A stretch of 64,000 bases of DNA, taken from Lingula anatina (taxonomy: Eukaryota; Brachiopoda; Lingulata; Lingulida; Lingulidae). The stretch's first letter is position 1. Every line of letters begins with the position of its first letter. A program made the position numbers and the translations under genes. The stretch lies in NCBI RefSeq assembly GCF_001039355.2, contig NW_019775762.1:1-64000 (forward strand). The letters are read 5' to 3'. Of this stretch, positions 1-10,737 are shown one piece after another. The notes beneath the pieces were generated by a model that worked only from the letters and a program-made list of their open reading frames with translations, was not told the origin of the DNA and did no database searches.

Positions 1-299
1 GGCGCCATGCCACCCTGCCGTAGGAGACGTAGATCCCGATCAGCGGGATGAGAAAGAAACCGAAAGTGGTGAAGGAAGTGTAGAGAAGGATTTCCCAGTG
101 GTGCTCGAAGTATTCCCTACAGTAGGGGACGTTTGCTCTGATGGGTAACTTGTTGTCGAATTTGTAATCGATTTTTTGCACAATGAGTTGCGGTGTCATG
201 AGAGTGAAGGACAGTGCCCAGATGACAGCGGTGATGATAAGCGCGCGGTTGACAGTGTGAACGTGACGCGCCTTCAGCGGGTGACAGATGGCGTAATAC
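1..299 (-). CDS. Class A peptide-type GPCR (gene 1), exon 2, TM3 end to TM5, cut by window edge
   Basis: This exon joins exon 1 at a clean acceptor (AG at 301-300), restoring DRYYAICHPLKAR, a textbook DRY and second-loop sequence. It then encodes TM4 (about residues 150-170, with the conserved Trp158), the second extracellular loop with Cys191 as likely disulphide partner of Cys106, and TM5 (about 202-224, with the FFLIP proline). The frame is open to the first base of the window, so TM6, TM7 and the tail lie outside. With exon 1 this gives 230 residues. The other open frames on this stretch are shadows. The exact receptor subfamily is not settled by the visible part. Confidence 0.88.
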
Positions 300-700
300 C
301 TGAGTGTGGGAAATGAATATAATGTCTGAATTAACACTCAATATATTCTATTGAATTTTTCTATTATATACATTCCTTTCATAATATATTTTCACAATGG
401 AAATACACCGACAATAATGACAATGAACAAATTGACATCATCACAAGCGTTTACACGTACATAGGACCCATCACGTTATTTCTGAAGAAAAACGTCCCGA
501 ACTTTAAATTCTTACTCCCATCTAGTTACCCCCTACCAGTCTATATTATTAAGCGAAACATTTGATGTGCCAGAGGTATTAACATTTGTCTTCCATGAAA
601 TGAAATTGCATTAGATAATGAAGCGGATAATTTCCGAGAAATTAAAATTCATAAAAAAGTAGATTAACAGAACAAAGTGAACAAATCAGTATAACATTAC
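300..700 (-). other. Intron of gene 1
   Basis: A 401-bp phase-2 intron with donor GTAATG and acceptor CACTCAG, AT-rich throughout. It interrupts the DRY motif codon. An intron at this place recurs in rhodopsin-family receptors. I see no repeat or RNA in it. Confidence 0.85.
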
Positions 701-1092
701 CTGTCAACGGCGACTATCAAGAGAGTCAAAATACTGGAAACAATGAGAACACCCTGAAAATAAGCGTAAAATCTGCACAGCCCTTCTCCGAGGCTCCATT
801 CCTGGTAGGCTAACTCGTACAATTGAAAAGGCATGCAGACTGCGGCTATCAGGAGATCGCTGACGGCCAGTGACAGTAAGAAAGTGTTTGTTACTGTCCG
901 CATGGATTTATTCCTGAGAATCACCGCTATCACCAGGATGTTGAAGACGACCGCACAGAACATGATGATGCCGAACAAAATGCGGAAGCGAAGTAGGTCA
1001 TGGTCCGCAAGAGGCGGCTCGAGGAACGACTCCGGGTATAAGGAGACCAACATTTTGAATTGCTCTTCTGTTATCGGCGTGTTGTTTCCCAT
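701..1092 (-). CDS. Class A peptide-type GPCR (gene 1), exon 1, N-terminus to TM3
   Basis: This exon starts the first receptor. It is read from the ATG at 1092-1090, which has G at +4; the frame is closed upstream by a TAG near 1212. The 130 full codons give a short extracellular N-terminus with a possible N-glycosylation sequon at Asn3, TM1 (about residues 36-59, with FN in place of the usual GN, Asn51), TM2 with the SLAVSDLL motif (Asp79), the conserved TM3 cysteine (Cys106) and TM3 ending in Asp130. The exon ends CTGTC/GACAG with donor GTAATG, so the Arg of DRY is split (phase 2). The motif pattern is that of rhodopsin-family neuropeptide receptors of the CCK, orexin and QRFP type, which sit in the plasma membrane and signal through G proteins. 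I cannot name the ligand. An upstream exon is possible, because the frame stays open for about 38 codons before the ATG. Confidence 0.88.
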
Positions 1093-3663
1093 GATGAATC
1101 CTACCTCTTGGTTTAATATACTGAGAATTGAATTGATCCAGTTAAACTCAAACTGCGTCTCTCTGTTCTTAATCCCAAGGTTCTCTGATAATTGCCTCTG
1201 CACAGGTTTCTACTGCACTGGTTTCCAATAATTATCAGTCATGGAGTGAAAAGTATTCACAATACAAAAGGTATCTGGTGATTCAGCAATCTGCAAAGTT
1301 AAATACTAGGTGAATTTCATGGTGAATTTCCAAGAAAGAAAACGCCAGTGGACGTGTGTCACCTCATGGCTACCGAAGCTCGAAGTGAAAATTGTTTCTC
1401 GTGGTGAGTGCCTTCCAAACGAGAACACGTAAATGCTGCGTGTGAACCGCGCTAAGTCCAGCACGTGTTTAACAATCTTGAGCTCGAAGTTCCTGTCAAC
1501 AAGACTATTTCTTCGTCAATGAAGTGATTTGCTTTTCATCAGTCTTAATTTCCCGCAAATTTCAACTCCAGGAAAATCGCCTCTCCAGCTAATATTATCG
1601 CCACGTACGACAGAAATCACCAGAAGACGTGTCGTTCTTTGTTTGACTATCGCCAAGGCAAGAGCACTCCAACACTGCGCAAGATGAAAATCGTGCACTC
1701 AGAGTTATTCTATTGGTTCTGCGCATCAACTTGAAAAAGCACATTTATATTAATTTTGTGACGGGGGATAATGGCTTGCACTGTTTCCATTGGCTACAAT
1801 TAATCAACATATTGATGACAACGGATTCTACTCTTTCAATTTCATCCCATTTGCTTTTTGTACTTTGAGACAAATTTAGCTTAGTGTCTGCAGCTACTGA
1901 ATTTGATTTAAAATTGATTACTTATATATAATAGCTTAAAGAAATGTCAAATATCGTTAAATTATTTCCTGAAAAGTGATATTTGCACAGCGTATTTTCT
2001 GCAATTTTTTTGTGCTTTACGGACTGGAGGAAATTGAGTAGGTAAAAAGTAGGTAATTTGCGACTAGAAACTGAAAGAAAAGGCTATTTTTTAATAAAAA
2101 GGAAAATAATCAAAATGCAATGTGCATATACACTCATAAGCTTGTGTAATATATTCTTATTAAACCTCATATGAACATGAGTATACATGCAAAAAAATAT
2201 AATATATTATATATAATATAAAATTTAAATGAACCAAGAATTTATTTAAAAAAAAGAAAATAAACAAGACTTAGAACATCATTTCAAAAGGGTAAAAAAT
2301 CAACGCACCATAAAGTACAGATAATAATTAGCGTAGGCAGAAGATCAAAGACAAAGACCATTCTCTCATTCCCCGAATACATGCTGCTAGTATTTCCGTA
2401 ATAACATGATCCTAATCAGAAGATACATCACCGTGACGCTGTACCACTAAATATCTCATGTACCGTGTCAAAATAACGAATTAATGATAATTAAAAAACG
2501 AAATATATTACTTTGGAGATGCTTACGGTAATTGATTGATAACCTTGCAGAAAGGTTTTGAATACAGCGTTTGCAGCAATGAAAGTGAGGGGGCTATTAA
2601 GGCTTATCAAATGTCAAAGTGAAATGAGATCGACTGTATTGAGTTCCTGATATTTATTGAGCAGTTTACATAACACTTGTTGCTTTGTTGTTTTCGAAAA
2701 GATGTAAACTGAGTATTGACGTGTTTTTGAAACCTTATTTTTATGTACAAACACAGATGTGTCTGTACATATAGAGGTCGCTTGCGTCTGTCGTCATCGC
2801 AGTGCCCTTACAGGTAGTTTAATATTGAATCTGTAAACAAACAGAACAATAGAAAACCACATTACATGAAATAATCAACAACATTTTCCTACACTTGTCA
2901 CCCTGCTTTTTCCTGCGAACAGCACAATGAGCCGAATAACGTGGGCCTTTTTTTCATTGGCCGAAAGTTTCAAACCCTTTATTCCACTAATTGAACGTCT
3001 TAAACGTCGCGTTTTCCTTCACTGCGTCATTCTGTCAGCTAGCCCCTGTTGACGTCGTCGCAGCAGTCTTCAGTGGTAGAACAGCTCATGGAGGGACAGT
3101 GTAGGAGCGCATGAGTTATAAGTTACTAAATATTCAGAAGCAGTCAATGTACGAGATTTAATTCAAGTCTACTTATTTTTCGTATAGTATCGCTATATCG
3201 TGTCTAAATGTTTAGCTGTCTGAAAAAAGGGGATAAATTTCTTCTATTATAGATATCACGCACAGAGGGTATTGCTTGAGCTTGACAATCCCCCCCTTAA
3301 ATTACCCCTTCCTTTCATTATCTTGTAAAACTATTTTACTATGGGTGACATAAAGTCTGACGGGTTCATAACTAATTTGTGGGAAGGCGTGAGATATGAG
3401 GGCGAGGTAGTGAATACGGAGCTTGAGAGCGTTGATGATTTATGAGATGGTTCGAATTTAACTAATAAACAGTTGGAGAATCACGCAGAGCAAGTCGAAG
3501 GTGAACTTGGGATGGGGTGAATTATAGGAGATATTATAATCTGCGTCGAGTAATTGTACGACGAATGAAAAAAAATCCACTGTAAACACGGACTATCAGC
3601 TCACATTCTCAAATTTAGAAAATCGGAATCTCAATTCTATGATTCCATTTTTCCAAAGTAGAA
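1093..3663. other. Upstream flank of gene 1, no recognisable gene
   Basis: This AT-rich stretch should hold the promoter of gene 1, but I cannot place a TATA box or start site with confidence. One dispersed palindromic repeat lies at 2742-2798 (separate entry). At 3341-3520 there is a coding-like frame of 60 codons with one internal TGA (3443-3445), rich in acidic residues. It might belong to the decayed mobile element that follows, but I do not recognise it. Confidence 0.4.
2742..2798 (-). repeat. Dispersed repeat with 30-bp palindromic core, copy 1
   Basis: Bases 2742-2771 form a near-perfect palindrome (TATGTACA..TGTACATA with one mismatch). It is followed by a tract resembling GCGTCTGTCGTC. 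The same palindrome plus tract occurs in the opposite orientation at 54130-54224, so this is a dispersed family rather than a one-off hairpin. Confidence 0.6.
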
Positions 3664-3665
3664 CC

Positions 3666-3807
3666 AATGACATAGTTCAAGGTATGCTTCCTCATGATTT
3701 GGTCAGAATCGTTTGACAAATCAGATTGTTTCAGTAAATTGATACTTGAAATAACAAGTGAGGAAGGTGTAGAGATTGATGTTTATATAGAGCTATCACT
3801 ATAGAGC
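3666..3807 (+). pseudogene. Possible N-terminal piece of a Polinton-like DNA polymerase B relic
   Basis: A 16-codon run (3666-3713) contains the string MLPHDLVRIV and then hits TGA. The next frame stays open from 3715 to about 3800 with acidic, hydrophobic content. A DLVRIV-type motif is consistent with the N-terminal half of Polinton polymerases, and the piece lies just upstream of the firmer polymerase fragment, interrupted by a LINE. The match is short, so this part is speculative. Confidence 0.25.
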
Positions 3808-4098
3808 TATCACTATAAGTCAGATTTTGATTTATTGGATGAACTAAGCAAATTTCTTTTCCTGATTGACGATCCAAAAATGATTTTTAGCACTGCCAAA
3901 GCCTGTAGCCTTTTCTTTGGATTAAGAAGAAATTTTATGTATTTAAACTGTAATTAGTGTTTTAAATTTTTTAGTCTCTCATAGTTCTCTATAGAACTGC
4001 CTGATGACTGTCTTAATTTTTATTGTTTTTTTTTTTAAATTGTATCTATGGGTGAGACTTTAATAAAATAAATTGAATTGAATTGAATTATCACTATA
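3808..4098 (+). mobile_element. 5'-truncated LINE (non-LTR retrotransposon) with target-site duplication
   Basis: The insert (3818-4088) is bounded by a 10-bp direct repeat, TATCACTATA, at 3808-3817 and 4089-4098, the expected target-site duplication. Inside, a 45-codon frame (3820-3957) ending in TAG reads like the C-terminal end of a LINE reverse-transcriptase protein: charged, then Phe-rich, ending in RRNFMYLNCN. A 3' UTR with a T-rich run follows, and the end is a tandem TTGAA tail, the short-repeat 3' terminus seen in several LINE clades. Its size shows strong 5' truncation. The target carries a 14-bp duplication (AGCTATCACTATAG) just to the left, suggesting an earlier event at the same spot. 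Confidence 0.65.
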
Positions 4099-4284
4099 GC
4101 CGATACTATCATCTATATTCCTTGATGATGGCAGTGCAGTAACTACCGCGTGCCTGGACAGCATCATGGGCCGCTACCTCGGCGACTTCACAGATGAGCT
4201 AGATGAGGGGGACCACATCTCCACATTTGTTTTGGGTGGACCGAAAAACTACGCATACGTTACGGCAAAGGGAAAGACAATTAT
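4096..4284 (+). pseudogene. Polinton/Maverick-like DNA polymerase B fragment
   Basis: The frame starting at 4100 is open for about 61 codons and includes GRYLGDFTDELDEGDHI followed by GGPKNYAY and a TAKGKT segment. This TDEL...GGPKNYAY...GKT signature is characteristic of protein-primed family B polymerases of Polinton/Maverick elements and related virus-like elements. Just upstream, in the neighbouring frame, ADT-IIYIP looks like a damaged polymerase motif C (normally a YxDTDS core followed by hydrophobic residues), so at least one frameshift separates the two. The fragment is cut on the left by the LINE and on the right by an inverted-repeat element at 4285. No integrase, ATPase or capsid gene of such an element is visible, so this is a dead relic. 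A related endogenous virus-like element is the main alternative. Confidence 0.7.
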
Positions 4285-4844
4285 GGCCCAGTCACAATGT
4301 CGGCGATCTGTCGGAGATTAGTTTAGTCGTCGTAGAAAATAAAGAATCCTTGAACAATCCTAGCAATAATCCTAATAAAAGTGGAGCAGTCACATTGTCT
4401 GAGATTTTTTCAAGGATTTTGACCCGGTTTTGTCGAAAAATCGTGGGATTAGCTTCCGATCGCCTCCGATTGCATCGGAGGCGATCGGAGACGATATCTG
4501 CGAGCGTCTTTTCTTGTAATTTTTTTCCCCCTGGGTATATGTGGTTATATATGGGTATATATTCGGAGGACGCCTCCCATTAATCGGAGGGCATCGTAGG
4601 TCATCGGAGATTGTGTCTGGGATGCCCAAAATGGGTGAAAAATCTTGCGAGCAATCTTAAAATTTTAAGTTCAAAGTTGGGGACCGCGACGGGTGTGGCG
4701 ATGTCTAAAAAATCTGCCACAACCCGCAGGCGTCCGGAGAGCGCCTCCGACGGGTGCAAAATCGTGAGATCTGTCTCAAGATTTTGTTCAAATTTCCCGG
4801 GTTTTACCCATCCCCGACGCATCGCAACTGATTTGTGACTGGCC
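4285..4844. mobile_element. 560-bp inverted-repeat element (MITE-like) inserted in the polymerase relic
   Basis: The ends are imperfect inverted repeats: GGCCCAGTCACAA on the left and TTGTGACTGGCC on the right. The interior contains a strong hairpin at 4455-4489 (16-bp arms around TCCGATCGCCTCCGAT with a 3-base loop) and several CATCGGAGG-type motifs. Long open frames on both strands here follow from the palindromic, stop-poor sequence and are not genes. Polymerase-like sequence stops at its left edge and resumes at its right edge, which supports insertion. I could not fix a target-site duplication. Confidence 0.6.
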
Positions 4845-4851
4845 ACTTAGT

Positions 4852-4937
4852 CAAGTTAGAGGTTTGAAGAGTCACTGAATTATGATACTTCTCAGATAGT
4901 GAATTATGATATTTTGCGTAAATGGTGCATGGCATAG
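4852..4937 (+). pseudogene. Continuation of the Polinton-like polymerase relic after the inserted element
   Basis: Directly after the inserted element the sequence reads QVRGL, matching the (C)xVRGF motif that normally follows GKT in these polymerases. After a one-base frameshift it continues as LNYDTSQIVNYDILRKW (4875-4925), matching the family's LNY...S..VN.D pattern, and ends at TAG 4935-4937. Because these motifs follow in the right order, the flanking pieces belong to one copy of the element. Confidence 0.55.
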
Positions 4938-4972
4938 GTCCGCGTGGAGCTGCTAAACGCGTGGAACAGCCT

Positions 4973-5122
4973 GGGCCCCGTATCTCGAAAGCTTCGCTAT
5001 GTTGCGCACGTGCGCAAGCGTCTCGATTCCATTACTCGCCCACACTCGTCCCACATGATACACTGTAGCCTCTTTTTGATATAGCGATTCGCAAAACGCG
5101 ATGCTTTCGAGATACGGGGCCC
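4973..5122. mobile_element. 150-bp MITE with perfect 20-bp terminal inverted repeats
   Basis: The left end, GGGCCCCGTATCTCGAAAGC (4973-4992), and the right end (5103-5122) are exact reverse complements. The 110-bp interior is non-coding. Size and structure are those of a non-autonomous DNA transposon. Its transposase family is not determinable from the ends alone, and I could not fix a target-site duplication. Confidence 0.75.
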
Positions 5123-5490
5123 TGCTTCGATACGTCTAGGACTTCCTTGCAATACCTTGTTACTATTCTATATGTCTATTAAGTATTAAGTGACTTTGGT
5201 CAAAATCCTGTAATCGAGGGAAGCAATGGCTAAAACCTCCCTTCAAGCATTGGCCTAGGTCATGTTTGAGGTCTACTATGGTATAAAAGTGCATTTGATT
5301 CTGGTTCCTTTTTAATATATCCAACCATGTTTTTATTTTTGACCTTAATGATAATTGGTAAGTAGAAAAGATTTATATTCATAGGCTGGTATAGGACTTT
5401 GGAAAGGGTGGGGTCCAACCTCCAGGAATTAGAATAATATTACCTAAAAGAGGTCCTCACTTGAACAAATTAGAGAAGCCATTCATTTTT
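5123..5490. other. Intergenic, nothing recognised
   Basis: AT-rich sequence without an open frame, inverted repeat or RNA that I can support. Confidence 0.4.
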
Positions 5491-5725
5491 ACCTCTGCCA
5501 GGGAGGTTATGTTTTTACCCCTGTTTGTCTGTTTGTCTGTCTGACTGTCATCAACATAACTCAAAAAGTTATGGACCGATTTTGATGAAACTTTCAGGAA
5601 CTATCAGAAGTGGGCCAAGGAACAGATGATTAGTTTTTGGTGGTGATTCGGATCAATAACCAATAATCAATAATAGTCAAAATTTGCTGACTTGGCGAAG
5701 GTCTGAGCTCTAAGAGTGTTTTTAT
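5491..5725 (+). repeat. Widespread invertebrate interspersed repeat (GGAGGTTATG...GTTATGGA family)
   Basis: The sequence begins CCTCTGCCAGGGAGGTTATG, runs through a GTTTGTCTGTCTG tract, the phrase ACTCAAAAAGTTATGGA, TTTTGATGAAACTTTCAG and TTTGGTGGTGAT-like sequence, and ends near GGCGAAGGTCTGAGCTCT. I recognise this from memory as a repeat common in many marine animal genomes. Its ends are weakly complementary (CCTCTGCCA and TTGGCGAAGG), suggesting an old non-autonomous DNA element. Confidence 0.55.
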
Positions 5726-5761
5726 AGTTGAAGATGTGATCGTCAGCATCCACCAGTATCG

Positions 5762-5835
5762 GATGGCCTAGTGTTAGAGTGCCTGTCTACGAAATTGGAG
5801 AACATGGGTTCGACTCCGTCTTTCAAGGCAAAACA
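5762..5835 (+). repeat. tRNA-derived SINE head
   Basis: An A-box-like TGGCCTAGTGTT (5764-5775) and a perfect B box GGTTCGACTCC (5807-5817) lie about 40 bp apart, the layout of an RNA polymerase III promoter in a tRNA. The stems needed for a functional tRNA do not form, and the unit runs into an A-rich region (AAACAAAATAAC), so a SINE is more likely than a tRNA gene. Confidence 0.6.
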
Positions 5836-8006
5836 AAATAACACAGTATGACACAATGATACAATAAGTCATCTGGCAAGATGGTCAAATAATAACCTTC
5901 TTTATGAAAGAAACGTGTAATAATTCAGGTAGTAATATTAATAGCATAGCCAGTGAGTCATGTAGCTTATCTTTCATCTGTGTAAATTCATCACGTTTTA
6001 CTGCCTGTATATACCAACTTTTTACATGTCTCATTACGCTACTTATGTATTTGTTTGGTCATATAAACTTTTGTAAAAATGGGCCAGCGCGTATAAAGAT
6101 TACTATTTTTAATATCATAAACGATACCTGTTGTGCTTGGCACCCAGCACTTAGGGGTTGAAGCAGGGATAAAGCTCCTGGTCTGGCAGAGAAAGATATT
6201 TTCGTTTGCTAGCTTTCAGCGTTTCGTACAGCATGCTGGGCTGTAACCTCCCCAGGGAGACAGTAGCGTCGACACCCAAATTGTATCAGGGCCAAAATGA
6301 CCAGGCGTCCGTAAACTGCGCTGATACGCGTCAGTGGTGCGGTATACATGTATAAGAAGTGAACTCTCCTTTTTTTATTTATTATATTGTATTAATTATA
6401 TGTATTTGCTTAATTCAATAAATTTCATGTCTTCCCGAAATGCGTCATATTGCCAAAAATATCCAGGTTTAACGATTAGGAGTTAAATGTGTTTACCAGC
6501 TAAACCCGTTGAAAAAATGAGATAAATCAGGCGTTACATGAGATACATGTATACCCAAGTTTCAGAGCAGTTTGACGGAACCTCGTTTTGTTATTATTAT
6601 TTTCTATTATCAAAGATGGAGTTTGCAGCACACAGCCTGCCGGCTGGAAATAAATAATGCGCTGTTCAAAGCGTGAGTGGGTAAACCTTTCTTCATTTCA
6701 GGGAACGTGGGCCTTCTCTGTATTAAGATTAATAAAACAAAAGTACAGTAAATGTGTCCTTGCTCAGTTGATGCGTTCACAATTGCAAAACATATCAGCG
6801 GTGACCTTGGCTTGTAGTCAAGGTCACAGAGAGGTTAATGCAATTAATATGAAATCCATTTAATAATTAGGCTTACTCAGAAAATTAGGGAGAATATGAG
6901 GGAAAAGCAGGTAAAGTACTTCGCTAATCACCGATTAGAATATCACCATGATGATCTGTCTTATTTCGTACTTAGCACTGACAAGCGAACTATACTTTTA
7001 TTACCCTTTTAACACAATAACACTGGTTTTTTATAGTATAGTGAGTAAATCATAATATGTTACTTTGCTGACTGTCATTGTATTACTCAAACTGCGTGAT
7101 AAAAAGAGTCGAAGGGAGCGAAATCTCCCAAAGACGTCAAGAAAGGTTTATTTACATTAGGGGATACCGGGGCCACTTAGACCCCGGTGGTAAGCTGGCC
7201 CCTCGTCAATTTACGAAAAATTACCTACAAGGTACAATATCTGATCACATAATCTTGTAAAGTGATAGAGTTGGTGCTCTAGCTTACACTCATTTGGTTC
7301 CACTAAGCCAAAAGTGTCTACATGTAACTGGACCAACTAGCCCCGGTCTCTCCTGATATATTTTAATAAGCCATAGGCCAAAAATGTAAAGCCAAAATTG
7401 TCATATAAAATATTCCCGCTATTTGCAAGTTCGCCTAATTTACCTAATGTATTTGAATAACAGACCGAACCTGGTATATGTTTGCTTAGCTTGAAATTGC
7501 CCTGCGTAAATAAAGAACGGAGGAACTGTACCAGGTAATTGTCACTGGAGAATGCTCCTCACCACCGGTTGCTCATTACTCGCTACCGCAGTATAGAGAG
7601 AGCATGGACAGAACTAGGTTAATGAAAATTGTCCATTTATCTTATGTAATAGCTCTTGTATAAAACATGAAAATGGATGATTTGCTTCTGTGCATTGTCG
7701 AATGCTGATACTTGCGATTTTAATGTTTCATTCTTATCTAACTTTTATCATTCTTGATTTATTAATTAATTAATGGAACGTCATAAGAATCTAATCGGTC
7801 TTTTCTGACATATCCTGACAATTTCATAAAAATTCGTCCATAACTTATGATGGCAAATGTATTATCTTAACATATTACTTATTAGGTGACATGATACATA
7901 TATACTGTAGATACGAAAGCAATAGGATGAATATAAAACATCCTGACACACATATCATTACAATAATGATCTATTTCTTTACATATATCAGGACGTAGGA
8001 AAAACA
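5836..8006. other. Intergenic, no supported gene
   Basis: Scattered short open frames only, none with recognisable motifs. A CCGGGGCCACTTAGACCCC patch near 7170 has related sequence at 7330-7350 in inverted order, perhaps another decayed inverted-repeat element. Confidence 0.35.
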
Positions 8007-8178
8007 CCGGTGTGACAGGAAGGGTTGCCCGCTAGGTACCGTAGTCCGCTACCCATTACTTTGCACAGGTGACATTCGTCCCATATACTAACCCCAATAC
8101 TCCAACTAACCCTTACCTGCACTAACCATATGGGACCCCGGACTTCCATTCCTGGGCCTTCCATCCCTGTCACACCGG
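8007..8178. mobile_element. 172-bp MITE with 13-bp perfect terminal inverted repeats
   Basis: CCGGTGTGACAGG (8007-8019) is the exact reverse complement of CCTGTCACACCGG (8166-8178). The interior is non-coding; open frames across it are shadows. The target-site duplication is not clear. Confidence 0.6.
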
Positions 8179-10737
8179 CTTCAACATTATCTTGATAAGT
8201 CAAGGCGCTTAAGAGAAGTAATTCTTAGGGAAATTTAATGTAAACTGCAATGACAGTGCGCTTTATGTTTCACCTGTAGCAATGCAAACTCTTGACCGGG
8301 GTGGGAGGATGGCGGCATACCCGTCATCGCAACATCTTCGCAACTAACGCAATGCACGCGGCACAACGCAATACTCCAAATGCTTCAAACACTACACTGC
8401 TTATTGGAATTTAATGGCTTAATTCAAATAACCAAGAACCGTTAAGGCTCATGAATATATTTTAAAGAAATCGCTTCAACGATCAAAATCTCCTGGGACC
8501 ATTATTATCAATAAAAATGCACCTTGTTCTCCGAAATATGTTTTATTCAACGGGAACTCTTTTCTCCTTAGGCTGCGTGTTAAGTACGGGATCTCCGCCG
8601 ACTTTTCAATTAACAGAGAGGACAAGAGGGAGTGAAGTATTGAGATCTATGGAGGCGAAAACCAATTTGAAGTGTGATAAATGTTGCAGTCATTACCGGA
8701 TGATAACTGTTTCAATACAATCCATAGGATGAAGGCAAAAGCACGCAAGTGAACTCGATTCCTCGACTGTTGAAGCGATAACTGTCTACATAAGCGCCCT
8801 GCACAAAAGCCCCGTTTTCACGGCAAAGAGGCGAGTTGTGACGCTCAGTATCAATTGAAACGGCATTTATAATTTGGGGTTTTGAAAAATTCGAATACAC
8901 TGAGCTGTAATGGAGGTATATATAGTAAGTAATTCTTGTAACAACAATAGCCTCTCCTTTGTAACTGAACCTACAAGTATGTACCACGAGTAAGTCAGGA
9001 CTCCCTATCAGAACCAATTCTTGGTTTCCGCCTTCGTTATTAGAAGAACACGCCCACTTAGCCCCCCCCCCCCCCCCCCTCTTACCCAATCTTGTACATC
9101 TGATAAATTATTGTGATAAATTATTGTAACAATTAAAGAAAGCCAATTAATTGTCTTAACATATTGTTATTCTGAAAATCCATGCTGCTGATAGATCGGA
9201 ATACTCTAACACTATCGCACAACTTTGACACCAAAATTAAGTATTAAGTTAAATGTCAACCGTGTACGCTACTTCCACTTGCTGTTGTGATTAGCCATTG
9301 AAAGCAATTGAACGTTAGATATCCATTATCCAAACTCAACATAACAAGCCAAAGCATTCAAAGTTACGCAATTCAGAATCGTTGATCATTATTATTGTTG
9401 TCAACAAGTAAATGTTGTAGGGTTACTGGCATGTTTCATCTCTTTAATCTTAAAAATATTTCAGATTGAAGAATTCAACTTTAGAACAAGGAAGAAAAGT
9501 TGAGTTGTATGTGATGTACGTGTGCCTTGGTAAGACGTAATTACAACACATAATATGTAGTGGCTCAAATACAGCCACCAACCACTGTTGGTGAACAGTT
9601 TTTACCTGTTTTTACACCTTTCGCTAATTATAGGTTCAAAATCAGATCGCCAGCCGACCATATTACAATTTCTTTCAACCTAATCTGGTTGTATGTCGAC
9701 GTCATTTGTACCATTTCCAGTATAAGCTACTCCAGTTGTGAACTCAACTTGCAGATTCTTCGGTTGAAAAATACAGTGCGACAGCCAAGGCGTATCTCTT
9801 TAGTGAACTACTTCTAATGTTTGTCTAATGAACGTTCCGTGCAGTCAACACACAGTCATAAATATATATACATCTTGACAAAATGTAGTGCATATGATGT
9901 ACAGTCATGGCAAAAGAATATATGATCAACACATATTCACATATGTAACGTTATCAAAATCAATCAAATCAAATTATCTACAGTTTACCTTTGTTTGTTT
10001 TGTTTGGAAATTCCCCATATAATATTCACCCGTAAACACACAGTTCTGACATATTCGGTACCTTTGGTAGCTACAAGTCGGATGTCTAATTATGTATCAA
10101 CATTAAAGAAGTGTTTTGCAGTCTTAATTATATATCACCGGTAGCCCCATCTTAAATGTTTGAACGTAAGGGACGGTTTTGTCTTTCTCCATTCTACTCG
10201 TCGTTAAAACACCAGAGATCTTTTCATCGACGTCAAATGCAACTTCTGATTTATTTATTTATTTATTCGCCTTTTTATTTATTTGCTTAAAATGTGGCTC
10301 TTAGTCGAACTACAGAATTGCAACATGTAACGTATAGAAAATGACCGCTAAACTTGCAGGCTTTTTTATTGCTGTTCATTAAAAAGAGGACATCCGCAGT
10401 AATAAATCTTATTATAGAAATATAGAAAAATGATTTATCTCCACTTATAGACCATTCTTTTGTCAGTATTTGTCCTTTCCGTCAATTTTCGTCCTCGCTA
10501 CGTCAATAAAGGGAGACACAAAAGGCGTCAACCCTCCAGTGCACAATGAAGAAGTCATTATTTATAAACGGAGTTTTAACAGAGCCCCCTTTTGACATGA
10601 ACACTTTTTAAGTTACATGTTGCAATGCTTCTGCATGGCGCGTCTCTAAAAGCACGCTGCAGTGATTTTTAGGTAAAAACTATCTAGCTAAAGATACTTC
10701 ATCACAAGATCCCCCTCCCAAAGTATGCGATTCAACG
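8179..10737. other. Region downstream of gene 2, 3' UTR plus intergenic
   Basis: The right-hand few hundred bases should be the 3' UTR of gene 2 (minus strand). An 18-base C run sits at 9062-9079 and generates a spurious glycine-rich frame. No other gene is supported. Confidence 0.4.
10365..10370 (-). terminator. Candidate poly(A) signal of gene 2
   Basis: AATAAA on the minus strand about 370 bases after the stop codon. A cluster of further AATAAA hexamers follows at 10250-10284 (tandem TTTA on the plus strand). Which one is used cannot be told from sequence. Confidence 0.35.

Noticed and set aside
4203-4846. Four overlapping frames of 75-126 codons on both strands
   Set aside because: They fall across the polymerase relic and the palindromic inverted-repeat element; symmetry of the sequence opens both strands.
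5762-5835. A functional tRNA gene
   Set aside because: The B box is perfect, but acceptor and anticodon stems do not pair.
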